A stretch of DNA of 56,835 nucleotides from Saccharofermentans sp. (GTDB lineage Bacteria; Bacillota; Clostridia; Saccharofermentanales; Saccharofermentanaceae), in assembly GCA_024403695.1 (NCBI GenBank), contig JAKSRI010000017.1:1-56835 (forward strand), in the 5' to 3' direction. Below the pieces are notes generated by a model, which made no database searches, was not told where the DNA came from, and saw only the letters and a list, made by a program, of their open reading frames with translations. A program made the position numbers and the translations under genes. Within the stretch, counting starts at the first letter, position 1. Each line of letters starts with the position of its first letter. Shown here in pieces: positions 34,663-43,606 of this stretch.

Positions 34663-36210
34663 ATGTATGAGATGAACACATTAAAAGCCAAGAAAACATA
34701 TAAATACGGCACAGCATCATTTATTTTGATGCTGATTGTGGCGTTATATTCTTTTAGTCCTTTTACTGCTGTTGCCAGCATGTACGGAATGGTTGGTGAC
34801 ACTGCGATTCAGATTAAGACAGGTCTTGATGGTATTTCATCCGGACACCTTATGTTGGATGAAGTTTATAGCTGGCACCCAGATCTTATATGGACCGCTC
34901 ATGAGGAGGGTTGGTATTTCCTTCTTGGTTTTATGTATAAATTCCTTGGTTTATGGGGTGTTATCCTAGTCGGAACCATTTTTAATCTGGGAACAGGATT
35001 TATTTGTGTTAAGAATTTACGAGATAGAGTGCATCCACTAATTAGTTGTGTTGTGTTGGTGCTCGTTCCGTTCCTCGGAGGATTCCCTGATTATAACGTC
35101 AGACCTTCAGTGACATCCGCTTTCGCCATCGCACTCTTAATTAGCATTATGCTTAAGGAGGAGGGCAAGCCTCTTAATAAGGCACTCGCTTTCGCCGGCC
35201 TGGCATACGCTTTGGCATGGCTTCACGGCGGTATACTTCCGGTTTTCTTTATGGCCATGGTGGTTTTTGCCGTGGTCGAAATCATCTACAAGAACAAGCG
35301 TGCGGCAATCACGTATCTTGTATCTTTGCCAGTGGCAATGGGCCTTACTCTGATTAACCCTATCGGTATCAGAATCTGGACTTTTGGTCTCAAGCAGATG
35401 GGTGCGGATGATATCTGGCAGTACGTTCAGGAGTGGCAGCCACATAAGTTCTCTATCTTTGCAGCAATTATGGTTCTTGTCCTTCTTATCGGATTTATGG
35501 TGGATGAGAAGGTTGTTAAGTTCGACAAGCGTAAGATTACTGCGATTCTTATTCTCTCCATGTTCTTTATTGCAACATGCAAGTACACAAGATTTATTCT
35601 CTACTTCTCCATCGCATATATTATCTTTGCGCCTGAAGAAATCGAGGGCCTTCTTCTCTGGATTAACAAGCATGTATTTAAGATAAAGTTAGAGAAAATT
35701 ACTATCTCTGATGCATCTTATAGAATTCTCACACTGGCATGTGCAGTGCTCATCTTGTACTCCAGCTTTAACTACGGAACCAAGTATTTTAAGACTAATT
35801 CTATGCACGATATCGAGGCGATGGCAGCCTATGATATAGAGGCTGTTGATTACCTGAAGGCAAAGGATTACAAGAAGGTATTTAATACATTTAATACTGG
35901 ATCATGGCTAGCCTTCTATGACGTTCCTGTTCATATTGATAATCGTATTGACCCATTCATGGAAGAGTATTCTGGTGTTGATCATATTCGTGGCAAGATG
36001 AATATTTCCAACCTTTATGAGTTGGAGAGTTTCAGAAGAGAATATGAACCAGATGCGTTTATTCTCGATATGGGAACAGGAGAATCAGAACTCTTGTGGG
36101 AGATAGAAAACTACGCTTCAGATAGATATAAGATAGTTTACGATAATACATGTTCATCAAATTTGACTGATTCCATATGTATTCGATGGGTGATTATCGA
36201 GTGTATCTGA
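34663..36210 (+). CDS. GT-C-like polytopic membrane protein
   Basis: 515 residues. About 9-10 membrane helices occupy residues 20-375, with an extracytoplasmic C-terminal domain of about 130 residues. The order of motifs (RPSVTSAFA after helix 4, AWLHGG, TLINPIG, VQEWQPHKF, then VFNTFNTGSWLAFYDVPVHIDNRIDPF) is like that of bacterial GT-C/PMT-related membrane proteins, which use polyprenyl-linked sugars; I recognise the architecture but not a specific enzyme. No other glycosylation gene is adjacent. It ends 15 bp before the cobalamin riboswitch and the transcripts are probably separate. Confidence 0.6.
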   Translation: MYEMNTLKAKKTYKYGTASFILMLIVALYSFSPFTAVASMYGMVGDTAIQIKTGLDGISSGHLMLDEVYSWHPDLIWTAHEEGWYFLLGFMYKFLGLWGVILVGTIFNLGTGFICVKNLRDRVHPLISCVVLVLVPFLGGFPDYNVRPSVTSAFAIALLISIMLKEEGKPLNKALAFAGLAYALAWLHGGILPVFFMAMVVFAVVEIIYKNKRAAITYLVSLPVAMGLTLINPIGIRIWTFGLKQMGADDIWQYVQEWQPHKFSIFAAIMVLVLLIGFMVDEKVVKFDKRKITAILILSMFFIATCKYTRFILYFSIAYIIFAPEEIEGLLLWINKHVFKIKLEKITISDASYRILTLACAVLILYSSFNYGTKYFKTNSMHDIEAMAAYDIEAVDYLKAKDYKKVFNTFNTGSWLAFYDVPVHIDNRIDPFMEEYSGVDHIRGKMNISNLYELESFRREYEPDAFILDMGTGESELLWEIENYASDRYKIVYDNTCSSNLTDSICIRWVIIECI

Positions 36211-36216
36211 TATAAT
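36211..36216 (+). promoter_or_regulatory. -10 box of the riboswitch-controlled B12 uptake operon
   Basis: A perfect TATAAT directly follows the preceding stop codon and would start transcription near 36223, just at the first strand of the aptamer. The -35 is not well conserved. Confidence 0.6.
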
Positions 36217-36225
36217 AGTTCACGC

Positions 36226-36379
36226 CGTCGGTGCCCAGTAAAATGGGGTAATAGGGAACACGGTGTAAATCCGTGACAGCCCCCGCTACTGTTAATAGCC
36301 ACATGGAGCCTCGTAACCATTGAGCTTTGCTCGAGAAGGGAGGAGCCTTTAAGGCTATGAGCCAGGAAACCTGCCGATG
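36226..36379 (+). ncRNA. Cobalamin (B12) riboswitch aptamer
   Basis: The closing helix pairs CGTCGG (36226-36231) with CCGATG (36374-36379). Between them are the class hallmarks in order: AATAGGGAA, a hairpin with GGTGTAAATCC, the CCCCCGCTACTGT core and the near-end segment GAGCCAGGAAACCTGCC. Cobalamin riboswitches lower expression of B12 uptake or synthesis genes when the vitamin is plentiful. The btuF-type start codon is 60 nt further on, matching this use. A hairpin (36398-36422) follows immediately before the ribosome binding site. Confidence 0.93.
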
Positions 36380-36397
36380 AGTTTTATATTTATCTTT

Positions 36398-36430
36398 ACC
36401 ATACTGCGGTGGGCGGTATAGTAGGAAAGG
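36398..36430 (+). promoter_or_regulatory. Hairpin and ribosome binding site next to the riboswitch
   Basis: ACCATACTGC pairs with GCGGTATAGT (one mismatch, loop GGTGG/GGT) and ends one base before the Shine-Dalgarno AGGAAAGG. No T-run is present, so control of translation start rather than termination is suggested. The hairpin may also make a loop-loop contact with the aptamer, as in other cobalamin riboswitches. Confidence 0.5.
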
Positions 36431-36438
36431 TTCTTTTT

Positions 36439-37374
36439 ATGAAAAAGAAGGTAATGAGTGTTGTTCTTGCAGCTTCTTTCCTCTTCGGAATGGCAGCTTG
36501 CTCTAAGGATGACAAGACTACTGAGTCTTCCGAGGCTGCTGAGACAACAGTTGCAGCTGCAGAAGAGACAAAGGCAGAGGAGACAGAGGCTCCAGCTGAG
36601 ACAGCAGCAGTTGATACTGCATCCGATCTCAGAGTTGTTTCTCTTTCTCCAGAAGTAACTGAGATTATTTTTGCATTGGGTGCTGAGGATGTTCTCGTTG
36701 GTAGATCTACATATTGCGATTACCCAGCTGATGTATCTAGCATTCCTGCAGTTGGTGATCTCTATGCTATGGATGTAGAGGCTATCGTTGCAGTAGAGCC
36801 AACAGTTGTGCTCGCTTCTAGTTTTGTTGACGACGATACAGTAGCAGCTCTTGCTGAGTATGGTATTGAAGTTGCAGTTGTAACTGAGGGTACAGATATT
36901 GAAGGTTTGTATGCTCTTATCAATGAAGTTGCTACATACGTAGATGCTGAGGATGAGGCAGCAGCTCTTAATGATGAGATTTCAGCTGAGCTCGCAGCTA
37001 TCGAGACAATCGAGACTGATTCTACAGTTTATTATGTAGTTGGTTATGGTGAGTACGGCGATTTCACAGCAGGTGATGGATCATTTATCGCTTCTATCAT
37101 TGAGACTGCTGGTGCGAAGAATGCCGGTGAGGGTATGGATCAGTGGGCTATGCTCGATGCTGAAACACTTATCGCTTTGGATCCTGATTATATCGTTATT
37201 GCTGATTATCTCGTTGATGACTTCACAAACATGGAGCCATATTCTGCACTTACAGCAGTTAGCGAGGGCAGAGTTATTGCAGTTGATGAGAATGTCTTTG
37301 TAAGACAGACTCCACGTAACGTTGAGGCTGTTAAGGCTCTCGTTGCAGCAATTGCTGAGTATGAAGCAGCGTAA
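36439..37374 (+). CDS. btuF: Cobalamin/iron-siderophore-type ABC binding lipoprotein (BtuF-like)
   Basis: 311 residues from ATG 36439, which lies 8 nt after AGGAAAGG; an upstream in-frame ATG would sit inside the hairpin. Lipobox GMAAC (C21), then a roughly 40-residue Ala/Glu/Thr spacer and a class-III binding domain of the BtuF/FepB type (VVSLSPEVTEIIFALG, VEPTVVLAS, DFTAGDGSF, DPDYIVIA). It would capture cobalamin outside the cell for the BtuCD-type transporter encoded next. The B12 riboswitch in its 5' region decides between cobalamin and siderophore. Length and fold fit the family. Confidence 0.88.
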   Translation: MKKKVMSVVLAASFLFGMAACSKDDKTTESSEAAETTVAAAEETKAEETEAPAETAAVDTASDLRVVSLSPEVTEIIFALGAEDVLVGRSTYCDYPADVSSIPAVGDLYAMDVEAIVAVEPTVVLASSFVDDDTVAALAEYGIEVAVVTEGTDIEGLYALINEVATYVDAEDEAAALNDEISAELAAIETIETDSTVYYVVGYGEYGDFTAGDGSFIASIIETAGAKNAGEGMDQWAMLDAETLIALDPDYIVIADYLVDDFTNMEPYSALTAVSEGRVIAVDENVFVRQTPRNVEAVKALVAAIAEYEAA

Positions 37375-38386
37375 TCTTAGTTTTATTATTAAGTTAGTGA
37401 TAGCTGTCACTGTGGCTTTTGCCGCAGTGGCAGTTTCTTGCTGTGTTGGAAGTTCTAATGTCTCACTTCACGATACGCTCCTGTATCTGACAGGAAGAAA
37501 AGAAGAACTGTCCAAAGCAGCCCTTATTATCATTAGTAAAATCAGATTTCCTCGAGCATTCACATCTGCGATTGTTGGCGGAAGTCTGGCTGTAATTGGT
37601 TCTATTATGCAAGGCCTTTTCAGAAACCCCATGGCCGATCCTTCTATTCTTGGTATTTCTTCAGGAAGTGCTCTTGGAGCTACTATTTCTATACTTATGG
37701 GAACTTCCGGTGTCGTTATCGGAGGAAGTATTACAGGTAACTATATAGCGGCAGTAATCGGTGCTCTTATAACATGGGGTATAGTATTTATTATTGCCAG
37801 AACCAGTGGCGAGTTTGATTCTACGTCTACTTTGTTGGCTGGAGTTGCTATCTCTTCAATTATGACTGGTGCTATTACCGTGCTTATGACAATGCACAGA
37901 GATAATCTTGAAAAAATATATATGTGGATGCTGGGATCATTTTCATTCTCAACTCCTGAGAGGTTATCTGTGTTGGCTGTTGCTGCAGCCATTTGCATCG
38001 CAGTAATAATTATATTTGCTCCACGTATTGATGTTCTTAAACTTGGCAACGAGACTGCTAGAACACTTGGTGTAAAAAGCAACACCACACTTGGAATACT
38101 TATGACTTCTGCTGCATTCCTTTTGGCATTTTGCGTGGCTAACTCAGGCATCATAGGATTTGTTGGACTCATTATTCCGCATGTTGTGTCTTTTTTCAGA
38201 GTATATAAAGCCAGACAGAAGGCTATCCTCTCATTCTTTGTTGGTGCGGCCTTTATGGTAATTTGCGATACAATTGCCAAGACTATTGCGGCACCTGGTG
38301 AGATTGCCGTAGGTGCTATTACCAGCGTTATTGGTGCACCTTATTTCTTATTCTTACTTCTTAAGAACAGGAGGGTGAACTCATGA
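37361..38386 (+). CDS. btuC: Cobalamin ABC transporter permease (BtuC/FecCD family)
   Basis: 341 residues from ATG 37361, which overlaps the end of btuF by 14 bp; this start gives the typical N-terminus with a helix from about residue 8 (FIIKLVIAVTVAFAAVAVSC). The FecCD signature segments are present (RFPRAFTSAIVGGSLAVIGSIMQG split over positions about 52-75, NPMADPSILGISSGSALG, FVGLIIPHVV). Around ten membrane helices form the channel half that dimerises. It works with BtuF and the ATPase downstream, whose start overlaps the btuC stop (ATGA). Confidence 0.9.
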   Translation: MKQRNLSFIIKLVIAVTVAFAAVAVSCCVGSSNVSLHDTLLYLTGRKEELSKAALIIISKIRFPRAFTSAIVGGSLAVIGSIMQGLFRNPMADPSILGISSGSALGATISILMGTSGVVIGGSITGNYIAAVIGALITWGIVFIIARTSGEFDSTSTLLAGVAISSIMTGAITVLMTMHRDNLEKIYMWMLGSFSFSTPERLSVLAVAAAICIAVIIIFAPRIDVLKLGNETARTLGVKSNTTLGILMTSAAFLLAFCVANSGIIGFVGLIIPHVVSFFRVYKARQKAILSFFVGAAFMVICDTIAKTIAAPGEIAVGAITSVIGAPYFLFLLLKNRRVNS

Positions 38387-39078
38387 GTATAAACGCCCAG
38401 AATATCACTGTTACTTATGGAAAGAAGACCGCTCTGGATAATTTCTCCTTCGAATTCACTGAGGAAAAAATATATGCTGTTCTCGGCCCTAATGGATGTG
38501 GTAAATCCACTCTTGTAAAAGCTCTTGTTAATAAGTATGCAAATGGAAATATTGCTTACGTGGCCCAGGAGACATTGGGTGTAATTAATCTTACTGTTCA
38601 GGAATATATCGAACTTGGAAGATATAATCCAGGGAAGTTCTTCGGAGGTCTGTCTGAAGAGGATAAGAATAAGGTTATGCAGGCTATTGATGTCATGGAA
38701 TTAGCGGGCCTGGAGAACCGCCTTTTTGATACACTAAGTGGCGGCGAGAAGCAGCGTGTTATGGCTGCCAGAGCTCTTGCTCAGGACGCACTTTGGACAA
38801 TTCTTGATGAGCCATCTGCGAGTCTGGATGTTAAGCACACAAGTCTTATTATGAATACTGTCCGTCAGCTTTGTGATCAGGATAAAAAGTCTTTTATTAT
38901 TGTCCTTCATGATATTAATGATGCAGCTCGCTATGCTGATGAGTTCATTCTTATGAAGGATGGCAAACTTGTAAAATCCACTAACAAACTTGATGTAGAG
39001 GATTTGAATTCAATTTACGATACAAACTTTGAGAAGATTACTTCGAAGGATGGTCGTGAGCTTTTTTATGCCACTTAA
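38383..39078 (+). CDS. btuD: Cobalamin ABC transporter ATPase (BtuD-like)
   Basis: 231 residues. Walker A GPNGCGKST, signature LSGGEKQRV, Walker B segment ending ILDEPSASLD and the H-loop VLHDINDA are all intact. ATG 38383 overlaps btuC by 4 bp (ATGA) with GGAGGGTG as binding site. It hydrolyses ATP for vitamin uptake. The last 41 bp overlap the tail of the convergent CPBP-fusion gene on the other strand, and there is no terminator between them. Its Q-loop (AYVAQETLGVINL) is normal for the family. Confidence 0.9.
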   Translation: MSINAQNITVTYGKKTALDNFSFEFTEEKIYAVLGPNGCGKSTLVKALVNKYANGNIAYVAQETLGVINLTVQEYIELGRYNPGKFFGGLSEEDKNKVMQAIDVMELAGLENRLFDTLSGGEKQRVMAARALAQDALWTILDEPSASLDVKHTSLIMNTVRQLCDQDKKSFIIVLHDINDAARYADEFILMKDGKLVKSTNKLDVEDLNSIYDTNFEKITSKDGRELFYAT

Positions 39079-41305
39079 CCCACACAATTAATATAGCGAT
39101 AACAGTTACTATAGTTACTGCAAGTCCGCCCTCAGGACCGAAATCGCCGCCTGTTATTACATTTCGTGCACCACTCTTATAACTTGCCTTAAGAAGTGTT
39201 GACGCACCCTGGTTACCACTGACCTGTAAGCCAAAGATATTACCCTGAAGGAAATTCCACATGGTGTGAGCCGCGCAGGAATACCAAATGTGGCCTGCAT
39301 TGTAGTCAATGAGTGCGAAAAGGAATGCGATAAGGAAGAGGTTTACGAAAGCAAGCGGGGTGAAGCCTACGTTCATGCTGTGGAATCCTGCGAAGAGGAT
39401 GGATGAGAAGATGGAGGCGAAAGCGATTCCATAGCGGGCACCCTGACGAGGGAGCATGAAGCCGCGGAACATAACCTCCTCTGCGGCACCCTGTGGAAGC
39501 CACATGAGAAGACCTGCGAATATGGTGAGTACGTTACCCGCAGTAAGCTTGGAAATAGATGGTGTTATCTGTCCGAAAGCGATAAGCAGCACATAAACGG
39601 AACCCATGAGGACAAGACCTAAGCCTAATCCCATAAGATATTTCTTAATGATATTTCCCTTATTAAGGCCAAGAGTTGTGTAGGAGTTCTTCTCTCTGAA
39701 TCTGACTCTCAGGATGTAAGTTGCGATAATTCCAATGTATCCAAGTGACATGAAGACGAGGAAAACAGGGTCGCCAAGGAAAATAGCCATTACCTCGAAG
39801 GACTTGCTGATGATATCAGGGATGCCAGAGACATCTTTAAGACTATAGATAAACTGAGAATATTCTGGTTTACGCATATACAGAATGACTGTTGGAATAA
39901 GCGCCAGAAGCTGGAATATGGAAAGCACAGCCAGAGGATACAGAATCTGATCGACGATAAATGACAGGGAAGAGATTCGCTTATTATTCTTATACCCAAA
40001 GATATTGGCTCTTGGACGGGAAACATAGTCTGAGGACTGCTTGGCAACCAATTTGGAAGCGTTACGGATATCTTTGTCAGTAATATTGTTGCCAGATACT
40101 GTGAAACGTTCTTTCTTAAGAAGTTTTTCTGAAACAATAACTGACAGGCAGACAAAGATGCCTGTTACGATGAAACAGCATATTCCATAGAGGATATTTC
40201 CTTGGCCACATAGACTCATTCCAATTCCATAGAAGTGTCCATAGACTGGCAGGAAATAATAGAAGGTGGAAATGTTATCCACATTCTGTATACAGGTAAC
40301 GCACACTGCAATCAGAACGAGGAAGATCGGAAGGAATGCAGTCTGAGCAGAGACAACAGAGTCGTTAAGCACAGATATCAGAATTGTTATTGATACAACG
40401 AATAAAGTAAGGCTTATAAGCAGAATAAAGCTGTTAAGCACACTGAGGATACCTGCAGAAAAGTAGGCAGGTGTAAGGAATGCGATTATCATTACAATAA
40501 GGGCTGGGATTATTGATTTAATAGCTACACCGATGATGTTACCTAGGACAATATCTAGTCGCTTAATTGGAGTCATAAGTATAGCTGCAAATGTTCCGCG
40601 CTCCTTTTCTCCAGCAATAACGTTAGTTCCTGAACTCATTGATACATAGAGAACAGCAATAAAAATGATAAGAGGAATTATGGTCTGAGCCACGCCCCTC
40701 GTAAATTTATCCATGTCATCTAGGTCTTCATCTGCTGTAGGAATTGCATCAACGCCGACAGTAATAACTGGATTCTCAGTTGTAGTTATACCTTTTACTT
40801 CCTTAAGATAATTCTCATATTCTTTTATGTGGGTATTAATAATTTCATCCTTCATATTCATGTATTCCAGAGAATCAGTTCTGTAATAGGTGAGAATATC
40901 AGGGTTATTGTTGTTGTTCAGCTGCTCATCAAAGTCCTCTGGGAAGACGATGGCCATGAAAGCATTATTATTTTGCATTAACTTACCAAATGTTACGAAG
41001 TCATATGTAGCATCCCAGTTAGCATTGATAATGATATCGTTGGAGTATAGATAGTCGTTATGCTTTTTTTCTTTTACGAATTTCTCGAAGGAAGCTGGCT
41101 CGTTTACAAGAATCACATGTGGATTGCGATATAAACCATCAAAATAAAAGTATTCAAACCACCATACGGACATAGAAAGGAATATAAGACATATCACAAC
41201 AATGAACTGAACCGAGATGTGAAAAATTCCATTCGGTACAGCGGTTTTACTTCGACCTTTTTTGCTGATGATATTACCAGCGATTGTCTTAATATTTCTG
41301 TTCAA
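39038..41305 (-). CDS. ABC-2 permease fused to a CPBP intramembrane protease domain
   Basis: 755 residues. The start is a TTG at 41305 with AAGGAG 5 nt upstream; no better ATG is nearby. The N-terminal half (about 1-420) is an ABC-2/NatB-type permease: one helix, an extracytoplasmic domain, then a helix cluster. The C-terminal half carries the CPBP (CAAX protease/bacteriocin-processing) motifs EEVMFR (near 605), FAGFH and HTMWN, which bind the metal in active members. NatAB-like systems export ions or small molecules; CPBP domains often cleave or protect against peptides. It follows the ATPase gene and a second permease on the same transcript. Its tail overlaps btuD. Confidence 0.82.
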   Translation of the reverse strand: MNRNIKTIAGNIISKKGRSKTAVPNGIFHISVQFIVVICLIFLSMSVWWFEYFYFDGLYRNPHVILVNEPASFEKFVKEKKHNDYLYSNDIIINANWDATYDFVTFGKLMQNNNAFMAIVFPEDFDEQLNNNNNPDILTYYRTDSLEYMNMKDEIINTHIKEYENYLKEVKGITTTENPVITVGVDAIPTADEDLDDMDKFTRGVAQTIIPLIIFIAVLYVSMSSGTNVIAGEKERGTFAAILMTPIKRLDIVLGNIIGVAIKSIIPALIVMIIAFLTPAYFSAGILSVLNSFILLISLTLFVVSITILISVLNDSVVSAQTAFLPIFLVLIAVCVTCIQNVDNISTFYYFLPVYGHFYGIGMSLCGQGNILYGICCFIVTGIFVCLSVIVSEKLLKKERFTVSGNNITDKDIRNASKLVAKQSSDYVSRPRANIFGYKNNKRISSLSFIVDQILYPLAVLSIFQLLALIPTVILYMRKPEYSQFIYSLKDVSGIPDIISKSFEVMAIFLGDPVFLVFMSLGYIGIIATYILRVRFREKNSYTTLGLNKGNIIKKYLMGLGLGLVLMGSVYVLLIAFGQITPSISKLTAGNVLTIFAGLLMWLPQGAAEEVMFRGFMLPRQGARYGIAFASIFSSILFAGFHSMNVGFTPLAFVNLFLIAFLFALIDYNAGHIWYSCAAHTMWNFLQGNIFGLQVSGNQGASTLLKASYKSGARNVITGGDFGPEGGLAVTIVTVIAILIVWVKWHKKAHDHPSK

Positions 41306-41307
41306 AA

Positions 41308-42045
41308 TTACTCCTTATGATTATCCACATATAGTTTGAAGAATGCATCTTCAAAAGAATTAGTATTTGTTTGTGTCATGAGTTCTTTTACGCTGCCCTG
41401 GGCTGCGATTCTGCCATCGATAAGAACGGCGATATCATCACACAGGCTTTCTGCGACTGAGAAAATATGTGTAGACAGAATAATGGCGCGACCTTTTTGT
41501 TTAAGCTCGAGAAGGTAGTCTGATACTTGTTTGGAAGTAAGGATGTCCAGTCCATTAGTTGGCTCATCAAATATAACTACTGGTGGCTCGTGAATCAGGC
41601 TGATAGCTATAGATACTTTCTGTTTCATGCCTGTCGAGAGTTCTACAATCTTTTTGTCTGCAAATGGGCCGATTCCAAATCGGTCGAAGGATGTTTTCTT
41701 GCGAGTCTCTATCTCTTCATCGGGAATGTCATATAGCTTTGCAAAGAAGTCATAAAGTTTATTAGGTGTAGAAAGAGGATCTAGTTTTACTTCAGTTGTC
41801 AGAAATCCTATTTTTTTATGGATTTCCAAGATATCTTTTTCTGAAGTTGCACTTAGACCACATATCTCCAAAGTTCCTGATGAAGGTTTAAGCAATGTAG
41901 CAATAATCTGCATAAGGGTAGTTTTGCCCGCACCGTTAGGACCAAGAAGTCCAAATACAGTGCCTTCTTTTACTTCAAAGCTGACACCTTTTACTGTCTC
42001 AGTGTCCTTGTTATAACTTTTATGAATGTCAGTAACTTTAATCAT
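41308..42045 (-). CDS. ABC transporter ATPase (NatA/CcmA type)
   Basis: 245 residues with Walker A GPNGAGKTT, signature LSTGMKQKV, Walker B VVIFDEPTNGLD and an H-loop ILSTHIFS. The start (42045, after AAGGAAC) overlaps the upstream permease stop by 4 bp (ATGA), and the TTG-start fusion gene follows after 2 bp. It is expected to drive the two ABC-2 permeases flanking it. Substrate unknown; family members export Na+, lipids or antimicrobial peptides. Confidence 0.9.
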   Translation of the reverse strand: MIKVTDIHKSYNKDTETVKGVSFEVKEGTVFGLLGPNGAGKTTLMQIIATLLKPSSGTLEICGLSATSEKDILEIHKKIGFLTTEVKLDPLSTPNKLYDFFAKLYDIPDEEIETRKKTSFDRFGIGPFADKKIVELSTGMKQKVSIAISLIHEPPVVIFDEPTNGLDILTSKQVSDYLLELKQKGRAIILSTHIFSVAESLCDDIAVLIDGRIAAQGSVKELMTQTNTNSFEDAFFKLYVDNHKE

Positions 42046-43295
42046 CGGGAAAGTTCCTTTCTTAAAGTTTTTCTAAGTATGATGAATCCAATATATATGT
42101 TTACTGCGGCCACTATGATTACACTTACAAAACCTTCTTCAGAAGAGAATACATCTCTGAATATTTGCAAAGTATTGTGGAGTGGAACTACATATTCTAG
42201 CCATAATGGTCTTGTGTAACGGAACATGTGAATAAAGAATTCAAATAGGAAGAGTACCAGTGGGAACTGAAGAAATGTAATTGTATCCTGTAGTTTATTA
42301 GAATCAAAAATGATGTTGATGGCAATGCTGCCCATGAGAAAAGCGCATGGTACGGTTTCAAATATCACTATCAGCAACTGACCAGGGGTAAGAAACATTC
42401 CAAAAGGTAAAAGGCTCATGGCGTCATTGGAATGATTAAGCCACGAAGATATAAACATCATAAAAAATGTGATGAGTGCGGATATGGTTACGATAGCATT
42501 GATAGCAAATAACTTTCCCAAGAATATATTTTTACGGGAAACCGGGGTAAGAATTAGCTTGTTATAGAAACCACGTTCTTTCTCTAGGGCGAACATATCA
42601 CTAGCAAGAGCGTATGTGCAGTAGTACATGAGAAGGACCATAATTCCAGGAATCACTCGTGAAGCGCTGGCATTTGCTACTGACCTGTAATCGAGAATTT
42701 TGTTTACAGGATTAAAAGCGTTTACCGAGAAAAGCTGTGCACCCTGAGATGCATAGTCGCCTCCGAGATTCTCCAACAGATAATCCTCATATGGATCCAT
42801 TATGGTTTCTGTGAATTGTTCAGCCTTTGGCTCCATACCAGGATTTTCTTGATCGTATCCTATAAAAACAATCGCATCGCTACTAGTATCTAGGTCGCCA
42901 GAAGCCAGACCGCCATAAAAAGCAGAAACCTCTTTGTCAAAATCTCCAGGTTTGAAATCTACATTAAAATCTACAAGGATAGTTCCTTTCTTAAGTAAGG
43001 ATTTTATCTCGTCATCAGAATATTTACTGTATTCTTTGCTGGTTATGTTGGAGAATTTATATACAGTAGTGCCGTCAATACTATCAATGTAGCTATTAAA
43101 TGAATCTGGAGCGTCGATTAAGAGAATCTTGTGACCTCCAAAACTTCCGGTAGTCAGATAATCTATCAACATAGGAAACAGATTAAGAGCAGCCATCATG
43201 AGTGCAGCAGGCAAGAGGAAAACCGCTAATGCTTTTTTCCAGTTACCAAAAATCTTCTTAAGCTCCCACAGAGCAATTGTCAGTATCTTACCCAT
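42042..43295 (-). CDS. ABC-2 type permease (NatB-like)
   Basis: 417 residues with one N-terminal helix (about 20-40), an acidic extracytoplasmic region of about 170 residues (LLIDAPDSFNSYIDSIDG onward), then five or six helices near residues 215-410. It is the first gene of the three-gene minus-strand exporter operon. ATG 43295 has no Shine-Dalgarno sequence; a TATAAT on the minus strand ends 8 nt before it. It probably pairs with the CPBP-fused permease in a heterodimer with the ATPase between them. Confidence 0.82.
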   Translation of the reverse strand: MGKILTIALWELKKIFGNWKKALAVFLLPAALMMAALNLFPMLIDYLTTGSFGGHKILLIDAPDSFNSYIDSIDGTTVYKFSNITSKEYSKYSDDEIKSLLKKGTILVDFNVDFKPGDFDKEVSAFYGGLASGDLDTSSDAIVFIGYDQENPGMEPKAEQFTETIMDPYEDYLLENLGGDYASQGAQLFSVNAFNPVNKILDYRSVANASASRVIPGIMVLLMYYCTYALASDMFALEKERGFYNKLILTPVSRKNIFLGKLFAINAIVTISALITFFMMFISSWLNHSNDAMSLLPFGMFLTPGQLLIVIFETVPCAFLMGSIAINIIFDSNKLQDTITFLQFPLVLFLFEFFIHMFRYTRPLWLEYVVPLHNTLQIFRDVFSSEEGFVSVIIVAAVNIYIGFIILRKTLRKELSR

Positions 43296-43303
43296 ATGTA
43301 CTA

Positions 43304-43309
43304 ATTATA
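43304..43309 (-). promoter_or_regulatory. -10 box TATAAT close to the exporter start codon
   Basis: On the minus strand TATAAT is followed by TAGTACAT and then ATG 43295. The nearest -35-like sequence is GTGACA at 20-bp spacing. A very short or absent leader is implied. Confidence 0.4.
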
Positions 43310-43375
43310 AATAGAAGATGTGTTGAATTTGTCACGGCGTATAGTCTTTTCTTTTACATTTGTATTAACTTTTAC

Positions 43376-43404
43376 TTGACAATACGGAACTGATTTTGCA
43401 TAAT
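43376..43404 (+). promoter_or_regulatory. Promoter of the tRNA-Cys gene
   Basis: A consensus TTGACA (43376-43381) and CATAAT (43399-43404) are separated by 17 bp. The predicted start is 5-7 nt before the mature tRNA 5' end. Confidence 0.85.
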
Positions 43405-43416
43405 AGTCAAGCAAAT

Positions 43417-43491
43417 GGTGCCATAGCCAAGCGGTAAGGCCCCGGTCTGCAAAACCGTTATTCCCCGGTTCAAATCCGGGTGGCACCTCCA
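43417..43491 (+). tRNA. tRNA-Cys (GCA), CCA encoded
   Basis: A 75-nt cloverleaf: acceptor GGTGCCA/TGGCACC, D-arm GCC/GGC, anticodon loop CTGCAAA with GCA at 43449-43451, T-arm CCCGG...TTCAAAT...CCGGG, discriminator T and genomic CCA at 43489-43491. The first anticodon-stem pair is a C.T mismatch. It has its own promoter and terminator, as a single-gene unit. Confidence 0.95.
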
Positions 43492-43498
43492 GATGCAA

Positions 43499-43531
43499 GT
43501 CCAGTAGGCAATACCTGCTGGACTTTTTTAT
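43499..43531 (+). terminator. Terminator of the tRNA-Cys unit
   Basis: The 10-bp stem GTCCAGTAGG/CCTGCTGGAC (one G.U) with loop CAATA is followed by TTTTTTATTG, 8 bp after the CCA end. Confidence 0.92.
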
Positions 43532-43606
43532 TGTTGTTAGTATTCCCATAGGACTTATAAATGTTGTAAAATAACTTATTATTTGGTTATTAGGAGAGTT
43601 CTATTC

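Noticed and set aside
43301..43549. 82-codon minus-strand ORF across the tRNA-Cys region
   Set aside because: It covers the tRNA and its terminator on the opposite strand and has no ribosome binding site or conserved sequence.
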